From: Methanocaldococcus vulcanius M7
Lineage (GTDB): Archaea; AGJL01; Methanococci; Methanococcales; Methanocaldococcaceae
NCBI RefSeq assembly: GCF_000024625.1
Contig: NC_013407.1
Span: forward strand, 620,001 to 684,000
DNA: 64,000 bases
Direction: 5' to 3'
The notes beneath the pieces are model-generated. The model searched no databases. It was not told the DNA's origin and saw only the letters and a list, made by a program, of their open reading frames with translations. A program made the translations under genes and the position numbers. Below are positions 41,043-49,690 of the stretch, in pieces (position 1 is the stretch's first letter; each line of letters opens with the position of its first letter).

Positions 41043-41684
41043 TTATTTAACTATCTCAATGCCCCTATTTACGATCTTAAATTCTAATTTTTCCTCTCCA
41101 GCATATAGATGTTTCTCTAAAATCGCAATTCTGGTTTTTTCGAGTTTTTCTAACCTTATTATACATTTACTCCAGTATTCTAATAATCTTCCACCTGATG
41201 CCTCAAATCCATTCACAGTTTCTTTAACTTGGTTTGTTATAATTACCGCTAAATTCTTTGTTTTTGCCAATTTTAATAATGTTTTAACTTGATTTCCAAG
41301 CATTTTATTAAGAAGTATGTTTTTATTTGCTTCGTCGCTTAGTTCTAACTTGTAAAGTGAGGTTATATTATCTACAACTATTAAATTCACATTATTCGCG
41401 ATTAGAGGAATTTCTTTTTGAATTATATTATTCTGCTCATAAAAATCAAAGACATTGTATATGATCATATTTTCAAGAATGTTTTTGTAATTTTCAGGAG
41501 CCAGTTGTTTGATTCGCTCTATCGACATTCCTCCTTCAGTATCTAAGTATATAACTTTACCTCCTTGATTTATCGAGTTTATTGTATTAATTAAACAGAT
41601 ATTTGTCTTTCCAACGCCCGGAGGGCCATATATTTGTGTGATCATTCCTTTGTTTGCATTTCCAAGTAGTATATCTTTTAGCAT
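41043..41684 (-). CDS. radB: DNA repair and recombination protein RadB
   Basis: 213-aa RecA-fold protein, an archaeal RadA paralogue without the N-terminal DNA-binding domain. Walker A is GPPGVGKTN (about residues 20-28), Walker B LIVVDNITS, and the loop IITNQVKE is typical of Rad51/RadA proteins. RadB assists RadA in homologous recombination and binds DNA. GGGGAT precedes the ATG. It is the last gene of a likely three-gene transcript with the protease gene and pyrF (gaps 18 and about 80 bases). Confidence 0.92.
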   Translation of the reverse strand: MLKDILLGNANKGMITQIYGPPGVGKTNICLINTINSINQGGKVIYLDTEGGMSIERIKQLAPENYKNILENMIIYNVFDFYEQNNIIQKEIPLIANNVNLIVVDNITSLYKLELSDEANKNILLNKMLGNQVKTLLKLAKTKNLAVIITNQVKETVNGFEASGGRLLEYWSKCIIRLEKLEKTRIAILEKHLYAGEEKLEFKIVNRGIEIVK

Positions 41685-41702
41685 TGAAGATCCCCTATTT
41701 CA

Positions 41703-42179
41703 TCATTTTTTAATCTCTTCTAAGATCATGGCAATTGCTTTATCTACGGATTTTTCGACTTCTTTTGAAAGTCCGGGTTTTATATAGGGCATGGTGAAGT
41801 TTTTTCCCTGACATCCAATAACTACAACCTCTATTCCATTATCATGAAGATCTTTAAGAAATGGGGCAAGTGGGACGTTATGGGCATCGAAAGTGTATTT
41901 TTTGATATTCGGTAGTTCTTCAATTGGTATCTTTTTTACTGTTCCAGGTTTTAATCCAAAATCGATGGCATCCACTACTATAACCTTTTTTATATCCTCA
42001 TCTACAAGTGTCATTAGATAGTAAGCTCCACTGGCTCCTGCATCTATCACTTCTACATTTTCAGGTAGGGAGAGTTTTTCCAATCTGCTAATAACTTCGC
42101 ATCCAAAGCCATCATCCCCAAATAACAGATTTCCGCAACCTACTACAAGTATCTCTCTCTTATTCTTCTCACTTTTCAT
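41703..42179 (-). CDS. frhD: coenzyme F420-reducing hydrogenase maturation protease
   Basis: 158-aa endopeptidase of the HyaD/HycI family that removes the C-terminal extension of a [NiFe] hydrogenase large subunit after nickel insertion. Ligands to nickel are expected at E/D in GCGNLLFGDDGFG, D in VIDAG and H in FDAHNVPL. The family members closest to this are FrcD/FrhD. A substrate could be FrhA, or VhcA, whose 30-residue tail is encoded at 57201-57290 in this window. Start choice between ATGs at 42188 and 42179 is uncertain. Confidence 0.85.
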   Translation of the reverse strand: MKSEKNKREILVVGCGNLLFGDDGFGCEVISRLEKLSLPENVEVIDAGASGAYYLMTLVDEDIKKVIVVDAIDFGLKPGTVKKIPIEELPNIKKYTFDAHNVPLAPFLKDLHDNGIEVVVIGCQGKNFTMPYIKPGLSKEVEKSVDKAIAMILEEIKK

Positions 42180-42260
42180 AGAAATCATCCCTTATGTTTT
42201 TATTTTTAATTTTTTAGTTATATTATTTTTATTTTTTGTAGTATATTGTTTTATTTTGCT

Positions 42261-42905
42261 TTAAATGTTTTTTATTTGTTCTTTAAATTTTTTTGCAGCA
42301 TTTTTAGGATCTTCTGCTTGGTAAATTGCTCTTCCAACAATCACGTAGTCATCTTCTCCAAGTTCGTTTAAAATATCTTCTATTTTACCACCTTGAGCTC
42401 CAACGCCGGGGGTTATTATCGGCAAGTTTGCAATATTTTTTAATCTTTTTAGTCGTTGAGGTCTTGTTGATGGGACAACTATTGCATCCACTTCAAGTTT
42501 TTTGGCCATTTCTGCCAATTCCTCTGCTATGGGTTGTATAAACTTTAAAGCCCCTGGATGGCTCATTTCTGTAACCATTATTACCTTTTTATTAAGATTT
42601 TTAGCAACGTCTTTAACTGCTTTAACTGAATCTTCTCCTACAAAACCGTGAACTATTATCCCATCAGCGTATTTTAGAGTTATTTTAGCAATTTTTTCAT
42701 TTGTTGAGGGAATATCTGCAACTTTAAAATCAGCTATAACTTCTTTATCACATATGTCTTTTATTTTCTTTATAACATCTAAACCGCACGCTAAAACCAG
42801 AGGATAGCCGATTTTCACTGCATCTATGTAGTCATTCACTTCTTCAATTATTTTTAATGCCTTATTCTCATCAAGGACATCGAGGGCAAGCATTAATTTA
42901 GCCAT
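42261..42905 (-). CDS. pyrF: orotidine 5'-phosphate decarboxylase
   Basis: 214-aa TIM-barrel enzyme making UMP from OMP. The catalytic D-K-x-x-D set lies in IADFKVADIPST, with ALDVLD and VKIGYPL for the ribose/phosphate site and the phosphate-gripper VTPGVG region (IITPGVGAQGG), followed by VGRAIYQA. Length is normal. First gene of the transcript that continues to the hydrogenase protease and radB. Confidence 0.95.
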   Translation of the reverse strand: MAKLMLALDVLDENKALKIIEEVNDYIDAVKIGYPLVLACGLDVIKKIKDICDKEVIADFKVADIPSTNEKIAKITLKYADGIIVHGFVGEDSVKAVKDVAKNLNKKVIMVTEMSHPGALKFIQPIAEELAEMAKKLEVDAIVVPSTRPQRLKRLKNIANLPIITPGVGAQGGKIEDILNELGEDDYVIVGRAIYQAEDPKNAAKKFKEQIKNI

Positions 42906-43171
42906 TTTATCTCCCTATTTATTTGTTTTTTCTTTTTATTTTTTATTTTTTTGTTTTCTTTATTTTTTTTGTATTTTTTGATCTGTCTTCACTGATCTTT
43001 TTAATTTACTGTCTATTTGATATGTTGCTATATTGTTTTTTTATTGCATTTAATTGTTATCTATTGCCATTAAAAATTTAAAAAATTTTAAATATACGTT
43101 TAAGATAACTTTAATATAACTTAAACTAAAATTTAAATTAAAATAGATTAAAACAGAGGGTAGTGAATATT

Positions 43172-43615
43172 ATGTCCTTAGAAAAAAAGATAGAACTTTT
43201 AAAAAAGATACGTGAATTTTTGATTCTAAATTTGGAGATAAAAAAGTTGATGAAGGAGTTAGATGTTGATGAAGAAGTATATAATGCGTATGATAAGGTA
43301 GTAGATATATTAAGATCTCCAAATATAAAACTTTATAGGATGTATTATGATGCAGTAAAAGAGATGTTCTATGAAGAGTATGGAAAAAAGAGAAAGGAGA
43401 TTGAGTGGTATCCAACAATCGACTATAAAAAATGTAAAAATTGTGGGAAGTGTATAAATTTCTGTCCGAGAGGAGTTTATGACATAGAAAATGATAAAGT
43501 TGTGGTAAAATATCCTTTTAGTTGTATAATTAACTGTAATGCCTGTGCTACAATGTGTTGTGAAAATAATGCAATTATCTTCCCTAATAAAAAAATTCCA
43601 GTTAAAGAATCTTAA
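43172..43615 (+). CDS. 2[4Fe-4S] ferredoxin-domain protein with helical N-terminus
   Basis: 147 aa. Residues 1-80 are helical and charged; the C-terminal domain binds two [4Fe-4S] clusters through CKNCGKCINFCP and CIINCNACATMC. Likely an electron carrier or subunit of a larger enzyme; the helical part could be for docking. The second motif has a CIINC spacing rather than the usual CxxC, which is unusual. The ATG at 43172 is preceded by GGTAGTGA. It is divergent from pyrF. Confidence 0.75.
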   Translation: MSLEKKIELLKKIREFLILNLEIKKLMKELDVDEEVYNAYDKVVDILRSPNIKLYRMYYDAVKEMFYEEYGKKRKEIEWYPTIDYKKCKNCGKCINFCPRGVYDIENDKVVVKYPFSCIINCNACATMCCENNAIIFPNKKIPVKES

Positions 43616-43727
43616 ATAAATCCAAATAAAAACTAAAAACCCAATAAAATAAATAAAATAAAAATAAATTAGAATTAAACAACAAATAGTTAAAAGAAAA
43701 ACAAGGAAATGGTAAAAAATAAAAAAT

Positions 43728-44513
43728 TTATAATTCAAGTTCATCCTGTTTTATTAGTGCTTCAATCACGCTTCTTTTAACTGCTTTTGCAATCATCTCC
43801 CCGATCTTTGTATGCCCTCCTGTGTAGCTTACTTTTTTTCCAAAACCTTTAACAACTATGGTATTATCAGTTCCCGTCCCCGTTGCTTGGAGTTCTGGAT
43901 GTTTTGTGCTTCTTATATCCAATTCTTGAAAAGCATTTGTTTTTGCTTCTGTTATTGTGATTATTGCCCTTGCCATTGCTCCATCTGTTAAGTCAGCGTT
44001 GGTAATTAAGATAATATTAACTGTTCCAACTTCTTCTTTTGGAACTAACTTTCCATCAACAATTTTGTATGTTTTAAGGTCTTTTTCGATGTAATCTGCC
44101 TCTTCATCTCCCAATCTAACTGCGTTGTATTTCGCTCCTGCTGTTGTAAATGCAACAACATAAAACTCGTCAAATTCCTCTTTTGCCACTGCAAGGTTAT
44201 CCATATCCGCTCCAGTGGATAACAAAGCAATATCTTCCTTTTTAATTCCTATTTTTTCTAATACCTGTTTTTCATAGTCCTTGTAGTTGTGAACTTTGTC
44301 CCAAAAGGGAACTGGTATTGAATGATTTCCGACATACTTAACTTCTTTAAACCCTTCTCTTGTAGATAACACTCTCCTCTTCTTTTCAAACTCTATCACA
44401 AGTGTCTTTGTATTTTCTACTTCTCCATCGATCTCTACGGTGTGGGGTATTTTGTAAGCAAACCAATCATCCATTTTTAAGACATCTTCCACAACTTTAC
44501 CATTTTTTAGCAT
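43728..44513 (-). CDS. cbiZ: adenosylcobinamide amidohydrolase
   Basis: 261-aa archaeal enzyme for corrinoid salvage: it hydrolyses adenosylcobinamide to adenosylcobyric acid, which returns to cobamide synthesis. Family landmarks: ALLSTGADMDNLAV, FTTAGAKYNAVRLGD, ITNADLTDGAMARAIITITE (read in parts) and ATGTGTDNTIVV. It begins five bases after the TIM-barrel gene, so the two are probably translated from one message. Another cobamide gene, cbiG, lies 2 kb to the right. Confidence 0.9.
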   Translation of the reverse strand: MLKNGKVVEDVLKMDDWFAYKIPHTVEIDGEVENTKTLVIEFEKKRRVLSTREGFKEVKYVGNHSIPVPFWDKVHNYKDYEKQVLEKIGIKKEDIALLSTGADMDNLAVAKEEFDEFYVVAFTTAGAKYNAVRLGDEEADYIEKDLKTYKIVDGKLVPKEEVGTVNIILITNADLTDGAMARAIITITEAKTNAFQELDIRSTKHPELQATGTGTDNTIVVKGFGKKVSYTGGHTKIGEMIAKAVKRSVIEALIKQDELEL

Positions 44514-44517
44514 GTTA

Positions 44518-45273
44518 TTACCCTAAAATATTTTTTAAATTTTTAATGCACTCATCTAAATCATTTATACTCTTTTTTTGCAGTTCTATCATTTTTATTG
44601 CCTTTAACTTTTTCAGTTCTTCGCTAAATTCATTAAAATTAATTTTTCCTTTCCCAATACATAAATGTTCGTCAAAATTTCCGTTGTTATCGTGTATATG
44701 TATATGAGCAATTTTATCCTTTAAATCTAAAAATTTTGAGATGTTTTTATTTAAAAAAGCGTGCCCTATGTCAAGTGTTATTTTTAACTCTTCTAAATTT
44801 TCGATTATCTTTTTATCGGGCTCTCTGAACATGAACATATCATAGGATGGCATATTTTCAATGGTTATCTGAACTCCAAAGTTTTCTTGTAGTTTATTTA
44901 ATTCTTTCAAGCTTTTTATTAAAGAGACGAGTGATTTTTCGTAATCGTGCTTAAACACGCAATATCCAGGATGTAATACAACAACCTTTGCATCAACTTT
45001 TACAGCATACTCTAATATATCTTTAACATATTCCAAACTTGTATTTCTTATCTTTTCTCGATATGAAGATAGGTTTAAGTCGGTTATTGGGCAGTGTAGT
45101 GTATATGTTAAGTTATATGACATTGCAGTTTCTGCATTTCCATCTTCCATTATGTTTAAATTTCCATCACATACTAATTCAACATACTTAACCTTTTTTT
45201 CTAAGTGGTTTAACGCTTCAGATAGCGATTTTTCTGTATCTAAAAACAAACTTGAAGAAACACCGATTTTCAT
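44518..45273 (-). CDS. TIM-barrel sugar isomerase/AP-endonuclease-like protein
   Basis: 251-aa protein of the xylose isomerase-like TIM barrel group (COG1082). Metal-binding candidates are H in VVLHPGYC, E in ITIENMPS, D/H in LDIGHAF and H in AHIHIHDN. Function unknown; sugar isomerases, epimerases and nucleases share this fold. GGTGAT precedes the ATG. Genes for cbiZ and this protein are adjacent, which could mean a role in the corrinoid nucleotide loop or sugar, but that is only contextual. Confidence 0.7.
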   Translation of the reverse strand: MKIGVSSSLFLDTEKSLSEALNHLEKKVKYVELVCDGNLNIMEDGNAETAMSYNLTYTLHCPITDLNLSSYREKIRNTSLEYVKDILEYAVKVDAKVVVLHPGYCVFKHDYEKSLVSLIKSLKELNKLQENFGVQITIENMPSYDMFMFREPDKKIIENLEELKITLDIGHAFLNKNISKFLDLKDKIAHIHIHDNNGNFDEHLCIGKGKINFNEFSEELKKLKAIKMIELQKKSINDLDECIKNLKNILG

Positions 45274-45300
45274 TCAGATCACCATTAGTTGTCGCTAAGG

Positions 45301-45333
45301 AAGCTTCGGGCTTTAGCTCGGAGAGGAATTCAG
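45301..45333 (+). mobile_element. IS200/IS605-like right-end signature (isolated)
   Basis: A hairpin CTTCGGGCT-TT-AGCTCGGAG is followed by AGGAATTCAG. The arrangement (terminal hairpin, GGAGAGGA, then TCAn) is what is seen at the right ends of many archaeal IS605-family elements and at the 3' end of TnpB omega RNAs. It shares 20 of 27 bases with 45522-45548. There is no transposase ORF and little room for a left end, so it is probably a relic. Confidence 0.5.
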
Positions 45334-45355
45334 ATGAAAACCTAACGGTTTTCAT
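45334..45355 (+). other. perfect hairpin after the first IS-like end
   Basis: ATGAAAACC pairs exactly with GGTTTTCAT around a TAAC loop, directly after the TCAG terminus. It may be a terminator or part of an element end; the sequence on its far side (ATTCTCCTC) is partly complementary to GAGAGGAAT before it. Confidence 0.5.
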
Positions 45356-45403
45356 TATTCTCCTCGCTACGCTCGAAGATAGGGGAGGCGGGCGGAGATA
45401 AGG

Positions 45404-45412
45404 TTTATATAT
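45404..45412 (+). promoter_or_regulatory. TATA box of the 45.4-kb RNA
   Basis: TTTATATAT preceded by GGAGATAAGG matches the archaeal BRE-TATA arrangement. A start about 25 bases downstream, near 45433, coincides with the point where GC-rich structured sequence begins. Confidence 0.6.
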
Positions 45413-45433
45413 TCAAATTGGCTTATTATTTAT

Positions 45434-45548
45434 CGAGGCGGTCTGATCCCGCCCAATGAGCTGAACCTGCCCGATGACTCCTCGGCGACGAGGATGAGAG
45501 GGTGTTCCCAGTGGGAACCTCCACCCTTTAGGGCGGAGAGGAGGTCAG
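45434..45548 (+). ncRNA. structured RNA with omega-RNA-like 3' end
   Basis: A GC-rich stretch of about 115 bases in AT-rich surroundings, with its own TATA box. Hairpins in order: GGCGG/CCGCC (45437-45453); TCCTCG/CGAGGA with GCGA tetraloop (45479-45494); GTTCCC/GGGAAC (45504-45518); and CCxCCC-TTTA-GGGCGG (45521-45536), then single-stranded AGAGGAGGTCAG. The end resembles TnpB omega RNAs of IS605 elements, but no tnpB is present. The following bases, where a guide would be, are antisense to the end of the CheF-like gene. It could instead be an unrelated small RNA. Confidence 0.55.
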
Positions 45549-46303
45549 CGATCTTGCAGGTAGCGTAATATCCCAACGTGTTGGCAGTTTAGTAAAGTTA
45601 TCATGTATCTTAATAAAAATAACTTAACCTTTTTATCTTTTGTGCATAGATATGATAAAATTTTCCTCTTGTCTTTTATTTGAAGTATCTGCAAGACCGG
45701 CTTTATCTCTCCGTCTATTTCCATCTCCTCTATCTCAACGTCTTTTATATTGCAAAAAACCTCATATATTTTCTCTTCTCTACCTTTCTTTACTTTAACT
45801 GCTAATATTCTCTCTATTCTAACAACAAATTCTTCTTTTATTCTTTTCTCTATAAAGGTTAAATAACCATCTTCCCATGATTTAGTTTCATTATTTTTAA
45901 CATCATAAAGGATTTTTGCCTCTTTCTCGTTAAGTAGGATGTAGAATAACTTCCTTAGAAAGTTATCTATTGGGGCTTTTCCATATATTGACGTTTCAGG
46001 AGCAAATCCAATAATCACTTCTCCATTACCTTCTATTTTAACAACTAAGGATGAGTGGTATTTAATATCCTCTAATGTAGCTTTTGCAATGTCAAGAACC
46101 TTTTTTGGTAATTCAACACCTACATCTATAATATCTTCGATCTTAACCTCAATCTTTTTATCCACAAATTCAAATATTACTTTGTCTGTGTATAGGATTA
46201 TCTCTAATTTCTCCCATTTTATCATTGGTCTTTCCAATATCTTTGGAGTGATTAAAACCCCTTTTCCTGAAAATCTTCCAAATTCCCTGTTTTCTGGTTC
46301 CAT
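45545..46303 (-). CDS. CheF-like (DUF439) protein, perhaps shortened at the C-terminus
   Basis: 252-aa soluble protein resembling archaeal taxis protein CheF, which links the chemotaxis proteins to the archaellum switch: [29 protein letters not shown], a beta-rich pleckstrin-like core and a basic C-terminal helical segment (winged-helix-like). No other che gene is near, so a taxis role is uncertain. Its stop codon TGA is the complement of the terminal TCA of the omega-RNA-like element, which suggests that the element replaced the original end. GGGGGAGGGG precedes the ATG. Confidence 0.55.
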   Translation of the reverse strand: MEPENREFGRFSGKGVLITPKILERPMIKWEKLEIILYTDKVIFEFVDKKIEVKIEDIIDVGVELPKKVLDIAKATLEDIKYHSSLVVKIEGNGEVIIGFAPETSIYGKAPIDNFLRKLFYILLNEKEAKILYDVKNNETKSWEDGYLTFIEKRIKEEFVVRIERILAVKVKKGREEKIYEVFCNIKDVEIEEMEIDGEIKPVLQILQIKDKRKILSYLCTKDKKVKLFLLRYMITLLNCQHVGILRYLQDR

Positions 46304-46528
46304 AACCCCTCCCCCAACTAAGATTTTATGATAAAATTAAATTGAGTTTCTAATTTTTATTATTCTCTTTCTATTACCTTTTGAGAACTTTAACTTGTAA
46401 TGTTAAATATACCGATTCATTTGAGGTTTCTCAAAATGTCCTTATTATATTAACTTAATGCCATAATTTAATAACTTTTCGATTTTTTTCTAAACATTAT
46501 TCCACATTATTAAAATATTAAGCAAATA

Positions 46529-47506
46529 TTAACCAGAATTTTCAACAGAAATCGCAACAGTAGTCCCATCTTTTTTAAATTTTCTTAAAATTAGATCTAT
46601 ATTGCCAATATCAACATTTGCAAGTTTTTTCACAGCTAAGATCGATACTGGCTCAGAGACCCCATAAACGCCCAAATGTTCAAAGACAAAATTAGATCGT
46701 TCAATATTCAGATCTTCTTTTTTATACAATTCGTTGATTTCATCCTTTTTAAAAATAAATAGTGGTTTTTTAAATTTTTTAACCGTTTCTACAATCCCTT
46801 TTTCCTCTTTTTTATCTTCAACGGTAGCAAATGCATCAACTCTCCATGTAGGAATTCCTCTTAAATAAAGTGCCTTTTTCACTGCCCAAAAAACTTTATA
46901 TCTTTTAATCCCCTTTCTTGCTCCCAGCCCAACACATAATTTCAAAGGTTTTAATTTTATTGAATCATCTATTAAAACAAACTCCTCATCGTGATATTTA
47001 ATCAAATATCCGGGAATATCTTTTATTTTCCAAGTATTTGGTAAGGTTAATGAAACGTCTTCCTCTAAAATTTTTTTATTTATTTTTAAAATATCTTTTC
47101 TTTTTGGTATTTCAAGAAATAACATTTTTGAAAGCTCATCTATCCCTATCTTTCCACTAACGTCAGTTGCAGTTGTATAAACTACTTTTCCATTTATCTC
47201 CTTTGCTATGAGTTTTGAAAAGTAATTTCCTCCTCCTAAATGATTGGATAGTATGGGAATAATTTCTTTTTTTTCATTACATACAATTACAAAGGGATCT
47301 TTGAATTTATCTTTTTTTATTTTGTCGATATATTTCCTTAAAACAATTCCCATTGCACATATAAAAATAAATCCTTCATCCTCTCTTTCTAAACTAAAAT
47401 TTTTTATATTTATTGCCTTACATTCATATTGGTAGTATTTAAGAGCGTTTTCTATCTCGTTGGAAATTTTTTTCCCACTTTTTGTAATGTATATAATTTT
47501 TATCAT
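46529..47506 (-). CDS. cbiG: cobalt-precorrin-5A hydrolase
   Basis: 325-aa enzyme of anaerobic cobamide synthesis that opens the lactone ring and releases acetaldehyde. N-terminal part: FIFICAMGIVLRKY and LSNHLGGGN; C-terminal CbiG/CobE domain: CVGLGARKGIKR and HLGVYGVSEPVSIL. Both domains are present in one chain and length is typical. It stands alone between the CheF-like gene and a small membrane-protein gene on the other strand. Confidence 0.9.
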   Translation of the reverse strand: MIKIIYITKSGKKISNEIENALKYYQYECKAINIKNFSLEREDEGFIFICAMGIVLRKYIDKIKKDKFKDPFVIVCNEKKEIIPILSNHLGGGNYFSKLIAKEINGKVVYTTATDVSGKIGIDELSKMLFLEIPKRKDILKINKKILEEDVSLTLPNTWKIKDIPGYLIKYHDEEFVLIDDSIKLKPLKLCVGLGARKGIKRYKVFWAVKKALYLRGIPTWRVDAFATVEDKKEEKGIVETVKKFKKPLFIFKKDEINELYKKEDLNIERSNFVFEHLGVYGVSEPVSILAVKKLANVDIGNIDLILRKFKKDGTTVAISVENSG

Positions 47507-47648
47507 TTTTGCCCCTCAATAAAGTTTTTATCTATGATGATCGTTAATTTAATATTAATTAATATTAACCAGATTAGTTAATAAAAGTTAATAAAATTAA
47601 TATTATTAGCTCAATTTTATATAGCAAATAATTATTTGGGTGAGGTAA

Positions 47649-47888
47649 ATGTGGCTGAGCCATTTGATCTTATTAATCTTGCTGATCGTGGTTGTGATTT
47701 TGATTTTAAAGCTAACATTTAAAATAATAAAATATTTAGCAGTAAATACAATCGTTGGTTTAATACTTATTGGCCTATTAAACTTTCTTGGAATAACGCA
47801 TATTCAATTAAACTTGTTAAATTTGCTAATTATTGCAATTGGAGGTGTTGTTGGAGTTTTTTTCCTGATTTTACTATCATTTATTTAA
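47649..47888 (+). CDS. small BofA-like membrane protein
   Basis: 79 aa with two or three hydrophobic helices. KLTFKIIKYLAVNTIVGLIL, NFLGI and the final IAIGGVVGVFFLILLSF resemble the BofA/SigmaK-inhibitor family, small membrane proteins also found in archaea with unknown function. GGTGAGGTAA lies just before the ATG. It is followed 38 bases later by the FmdE-like gene on the same strand. Confidence 0.65.
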   Translation: MWLSHLILLILLIVVVILILKLTFKIIKYLAVNTIVGLILIGLLNFLGITHIQLNLLNLLIIAIGGVVGVFFLILLSFI

Positions 47889-47925
47889 TTTTATTTATTA
47901 AGATATAAAAAATTGGTGAGAGATT

Positions 47926-48570
47926 ATGATTAAAGATATTAAAAAATATGAGGAGTTTGAACAACTTAAAGATGTTGTAAAATTTCATGGGCATTTATGC
48001 TTTGGTATCGCACTTGGATACCGAGTTGCAAAATGTGCAAACAAGTATTTTAGGAGAGATATTGACGAGGATTTGGTAGCGATAGTTGGAAATAACTCTT
48101 GCAGTGTTGATGCAATACAGTTTCTTTTAGGTTGCACATTTGGAAAGGGAAATCTTATCCATAAGGATTATGGAAAGCATGTATATGTTTTTTATTCGAG
48201 AAATTATAAAAAAGCCCTTCGAATTTCAGTTAAAGGAGATTTATTTGAATATGTAAATTCGTTAGCTGAGGACTTTGAAAACTATAAGAAATCATTAAAG
48301 GAAGAGAATAAAAATGAAGAAGAAGTGAAAGAAAGATTAAAGCAATATTCGAAAGAATTAAGAGAAAAAATTATTGATAAGGTATTAAAAACCCCTGAGA
48401 AAGAATTACTGAATTTAGAGTGGATAGATATAAACCCACCAAAAAAAGCAAAAATATACAAGTCGATAAAATGTGAAGAATGTGGAGAGTATTTTATGGA
48501 GATAAAAGGAAGAGTTGCCAATGGAAAAATCGTTTGTAAAGAATGTTTTGAGAGATTGATTAACGAGTAG
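47926..48570 (+). CDS. FmdE-family protein with zinc-ribbon tail
   Basis: 214-aa relative of formylmethanofuran dehydrogenase subunit E. The FmdE motif FHGHLCFGIALGYR and NNSCSVDAIQFLLGCTFGKGN carry Cys/His metal ligands; a charged helical linker leads to a zinc ribbon, CEECGEYFMEI ... CKECFERL. Proteins of this type bind metal and may deliver molybdenum or tungsten cofactors or act as subunits; the role here is not established. The tungsten/molybdenum enzymes FwdB and Fdh-like proteins are encoded within 6 kb. Confidence 0.82.
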   Translation: MIKDIKKYEEFEQLKDVVKFHGHLCFGIALGYRVAKCANKYFRRDIDEDLVAIVGNNSCSVDAIQFLLGCTFGKGNLIHKDYGKHVYVFYSRNYKKALRISVKGDLFEYVNSLAEDFENYKKSLKEENKNEEEVKERLKQYSKELREKIIDKVLKTPEKELLNLEWIDINPPKKAKIYKSIKCEECGEYFMEIKGRVANGKIVCKECFERLINE

Positions 48571-48734
48571 TTTGATGAGTTGTTTTAATTTTTTTATTTT
48601 TTTATTTAATTTTTATTTTTATTTTGTATCAATTCTGTATAAACATTTGTATATTTCAATATACTAATCCTGATATTGGCAATTAGAACATCTAATAACA
48701 TACATACTCATTAAAATTTCTTAACAAAAAATTT

Positions 48735-48773
48735 AAATCCACATAGTTAGAATCTCTACCGTAGTATGGATTT
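48735..48773. repeat. inverted repeat AAATCCA/TGGATTT, CRISPR-repeat-like
   Basis: A 7-bp inverted repeat with the interior GTTAGAATCTCTACCGTAG (48746-48764). The pattern (GTT, AAT, a short GC core, ATGGATTT) recalls thermophile CRISPR repeats. Only one copy is in the window, so it is not an array. It lies in 270 bases of otherwise featureless AT-rich spacer ahead of the activase. Confidence 0.25.
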
Positions 48774-48844
48774 TAAAATAATAATAGATCTTAATACCCA
48801 AGTATCCTCTGAAAATTAATACAAAAATAAAAACAGATGATAAA

Positions 48845-49576
48845 ATGAAGTTGGGAATAGATGTTGGATCTACAACGACAAAAATGGTTTTAATGGAAGA
48901 TAAAAAAATCGTTTGGTATAAAATAGAGAATATAGGAGTTGTAATAGATGAAAACACATTATTAGAAATGATTAATGAACTTGAAAACACATATCCAATA
49001 GAAAAGATCGTGGCTACTGGATACGGAAGGCATAAAATAAGCTTTGCAGATAACGTTGTTCCGGAAGTTATCGCTCTGGGAAAGGGGGCTAATTATTTTT
49101 TTAGTGAAGCAGATGGAGTTTTAGACATTGGAGGGCAAGATACAAAGGTTTTAAAAATTGGTAAAGATGGAAAAGTGTTGGATTTTATTTTATCAGATAA
49201 ATGTGCTGCTGGAACTGGGAAATTTTTAGAAAAAGCAATAGATATATTAAACATCAATAGAAACGAGATTAACAAATATAAATCAGAAAATATCGCTAAA
49301 ATTTCCTCAATGTGTGCTGTTTTTGCTGAAAGTGAGATTATAAGCTTGTTATCAAAAAAAGTTCCTAAGGAAGATATTCTAATGGGGGTCTATGATAGTA
49401 TAGTAAATAGGGTAGTTCCGATGATCAACAAACTTAATGTCCAAAATCTTGTATTTAGTGGAGGAGTTGCAAAAAATAAAGTATTGACTGAAATGCTCGA
49501 AAAAAAACTAAATAAAAAACTTCTAATACCTGAAGAGCCACAGATTGTTTGTTGTGTTGGTGCTCTATTAAAATAA
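48845..49576 (+). CDS. 2-hydroxyacyl-CoA dehydratase activase-like ATPase
   Basis: 243-aa actin-fold (ASKHA) ATPase of the BadF/HgdC family, a homodimer sharing one [4Fe-4S] cluster. It uses ATP to push an electron to very low potential for a partner enzyme. Phosphate loops GIDVGSTTTK and DIGGQDTK are visible; the cluster cysteines are in KCAAGTGKFLE and ISSMCAVFAESEI. FSGGVAKN near the end completes the nucleotide site. The likely partner is the HgdB-like protein encoded at 60407-61525. Confidence 0.88.
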   Translation: MKLGIDVGSTTTKMVLMEDKKIVWYKIENIGVVIDENTLLEMINELENTYPIEKIVATGYGRHKISFADNVVPEVIALGKGANYFFSEADGVLDIGGQDTKVLKIGKDGKVLDFILSDKCAAGTGKFLEKAIDILNINRNEINKYKSENIAKISSMCAVFAESEIISLLSKKVPKEDILMGVYDSIVNRVVPMINKLNVQNLVFSGGVAKNKVLTEMLEKKLNKKLLIPEEPQIVCCVGALLK

Positions 49577-49690
49577 TTGAAATAAAAAATAAATAAAAAA
49601 TAATTATTAATTAAGATTTTTAGTTAAAATTAGGTGGTAAGATTAATGATAAAATTAACCAATATATAATATATAATATATTTTTTATAA

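Noticed and set aside
45473-45503. Second kink-turn (GATGA...TGAGAG around the GCGA hairpin)
   Set aside because: The G-A pairs are possible, but the outer stem does not pair directly after them, unlike the clean K-turn at 30159; I do not claim it.
45434-45548. RNase P or SRP RNA
   Set aside because: The conserved RNase P core segments and the SRP GGAAG/GCAA-type helix 8 loop are not present, and the length is too short for either.
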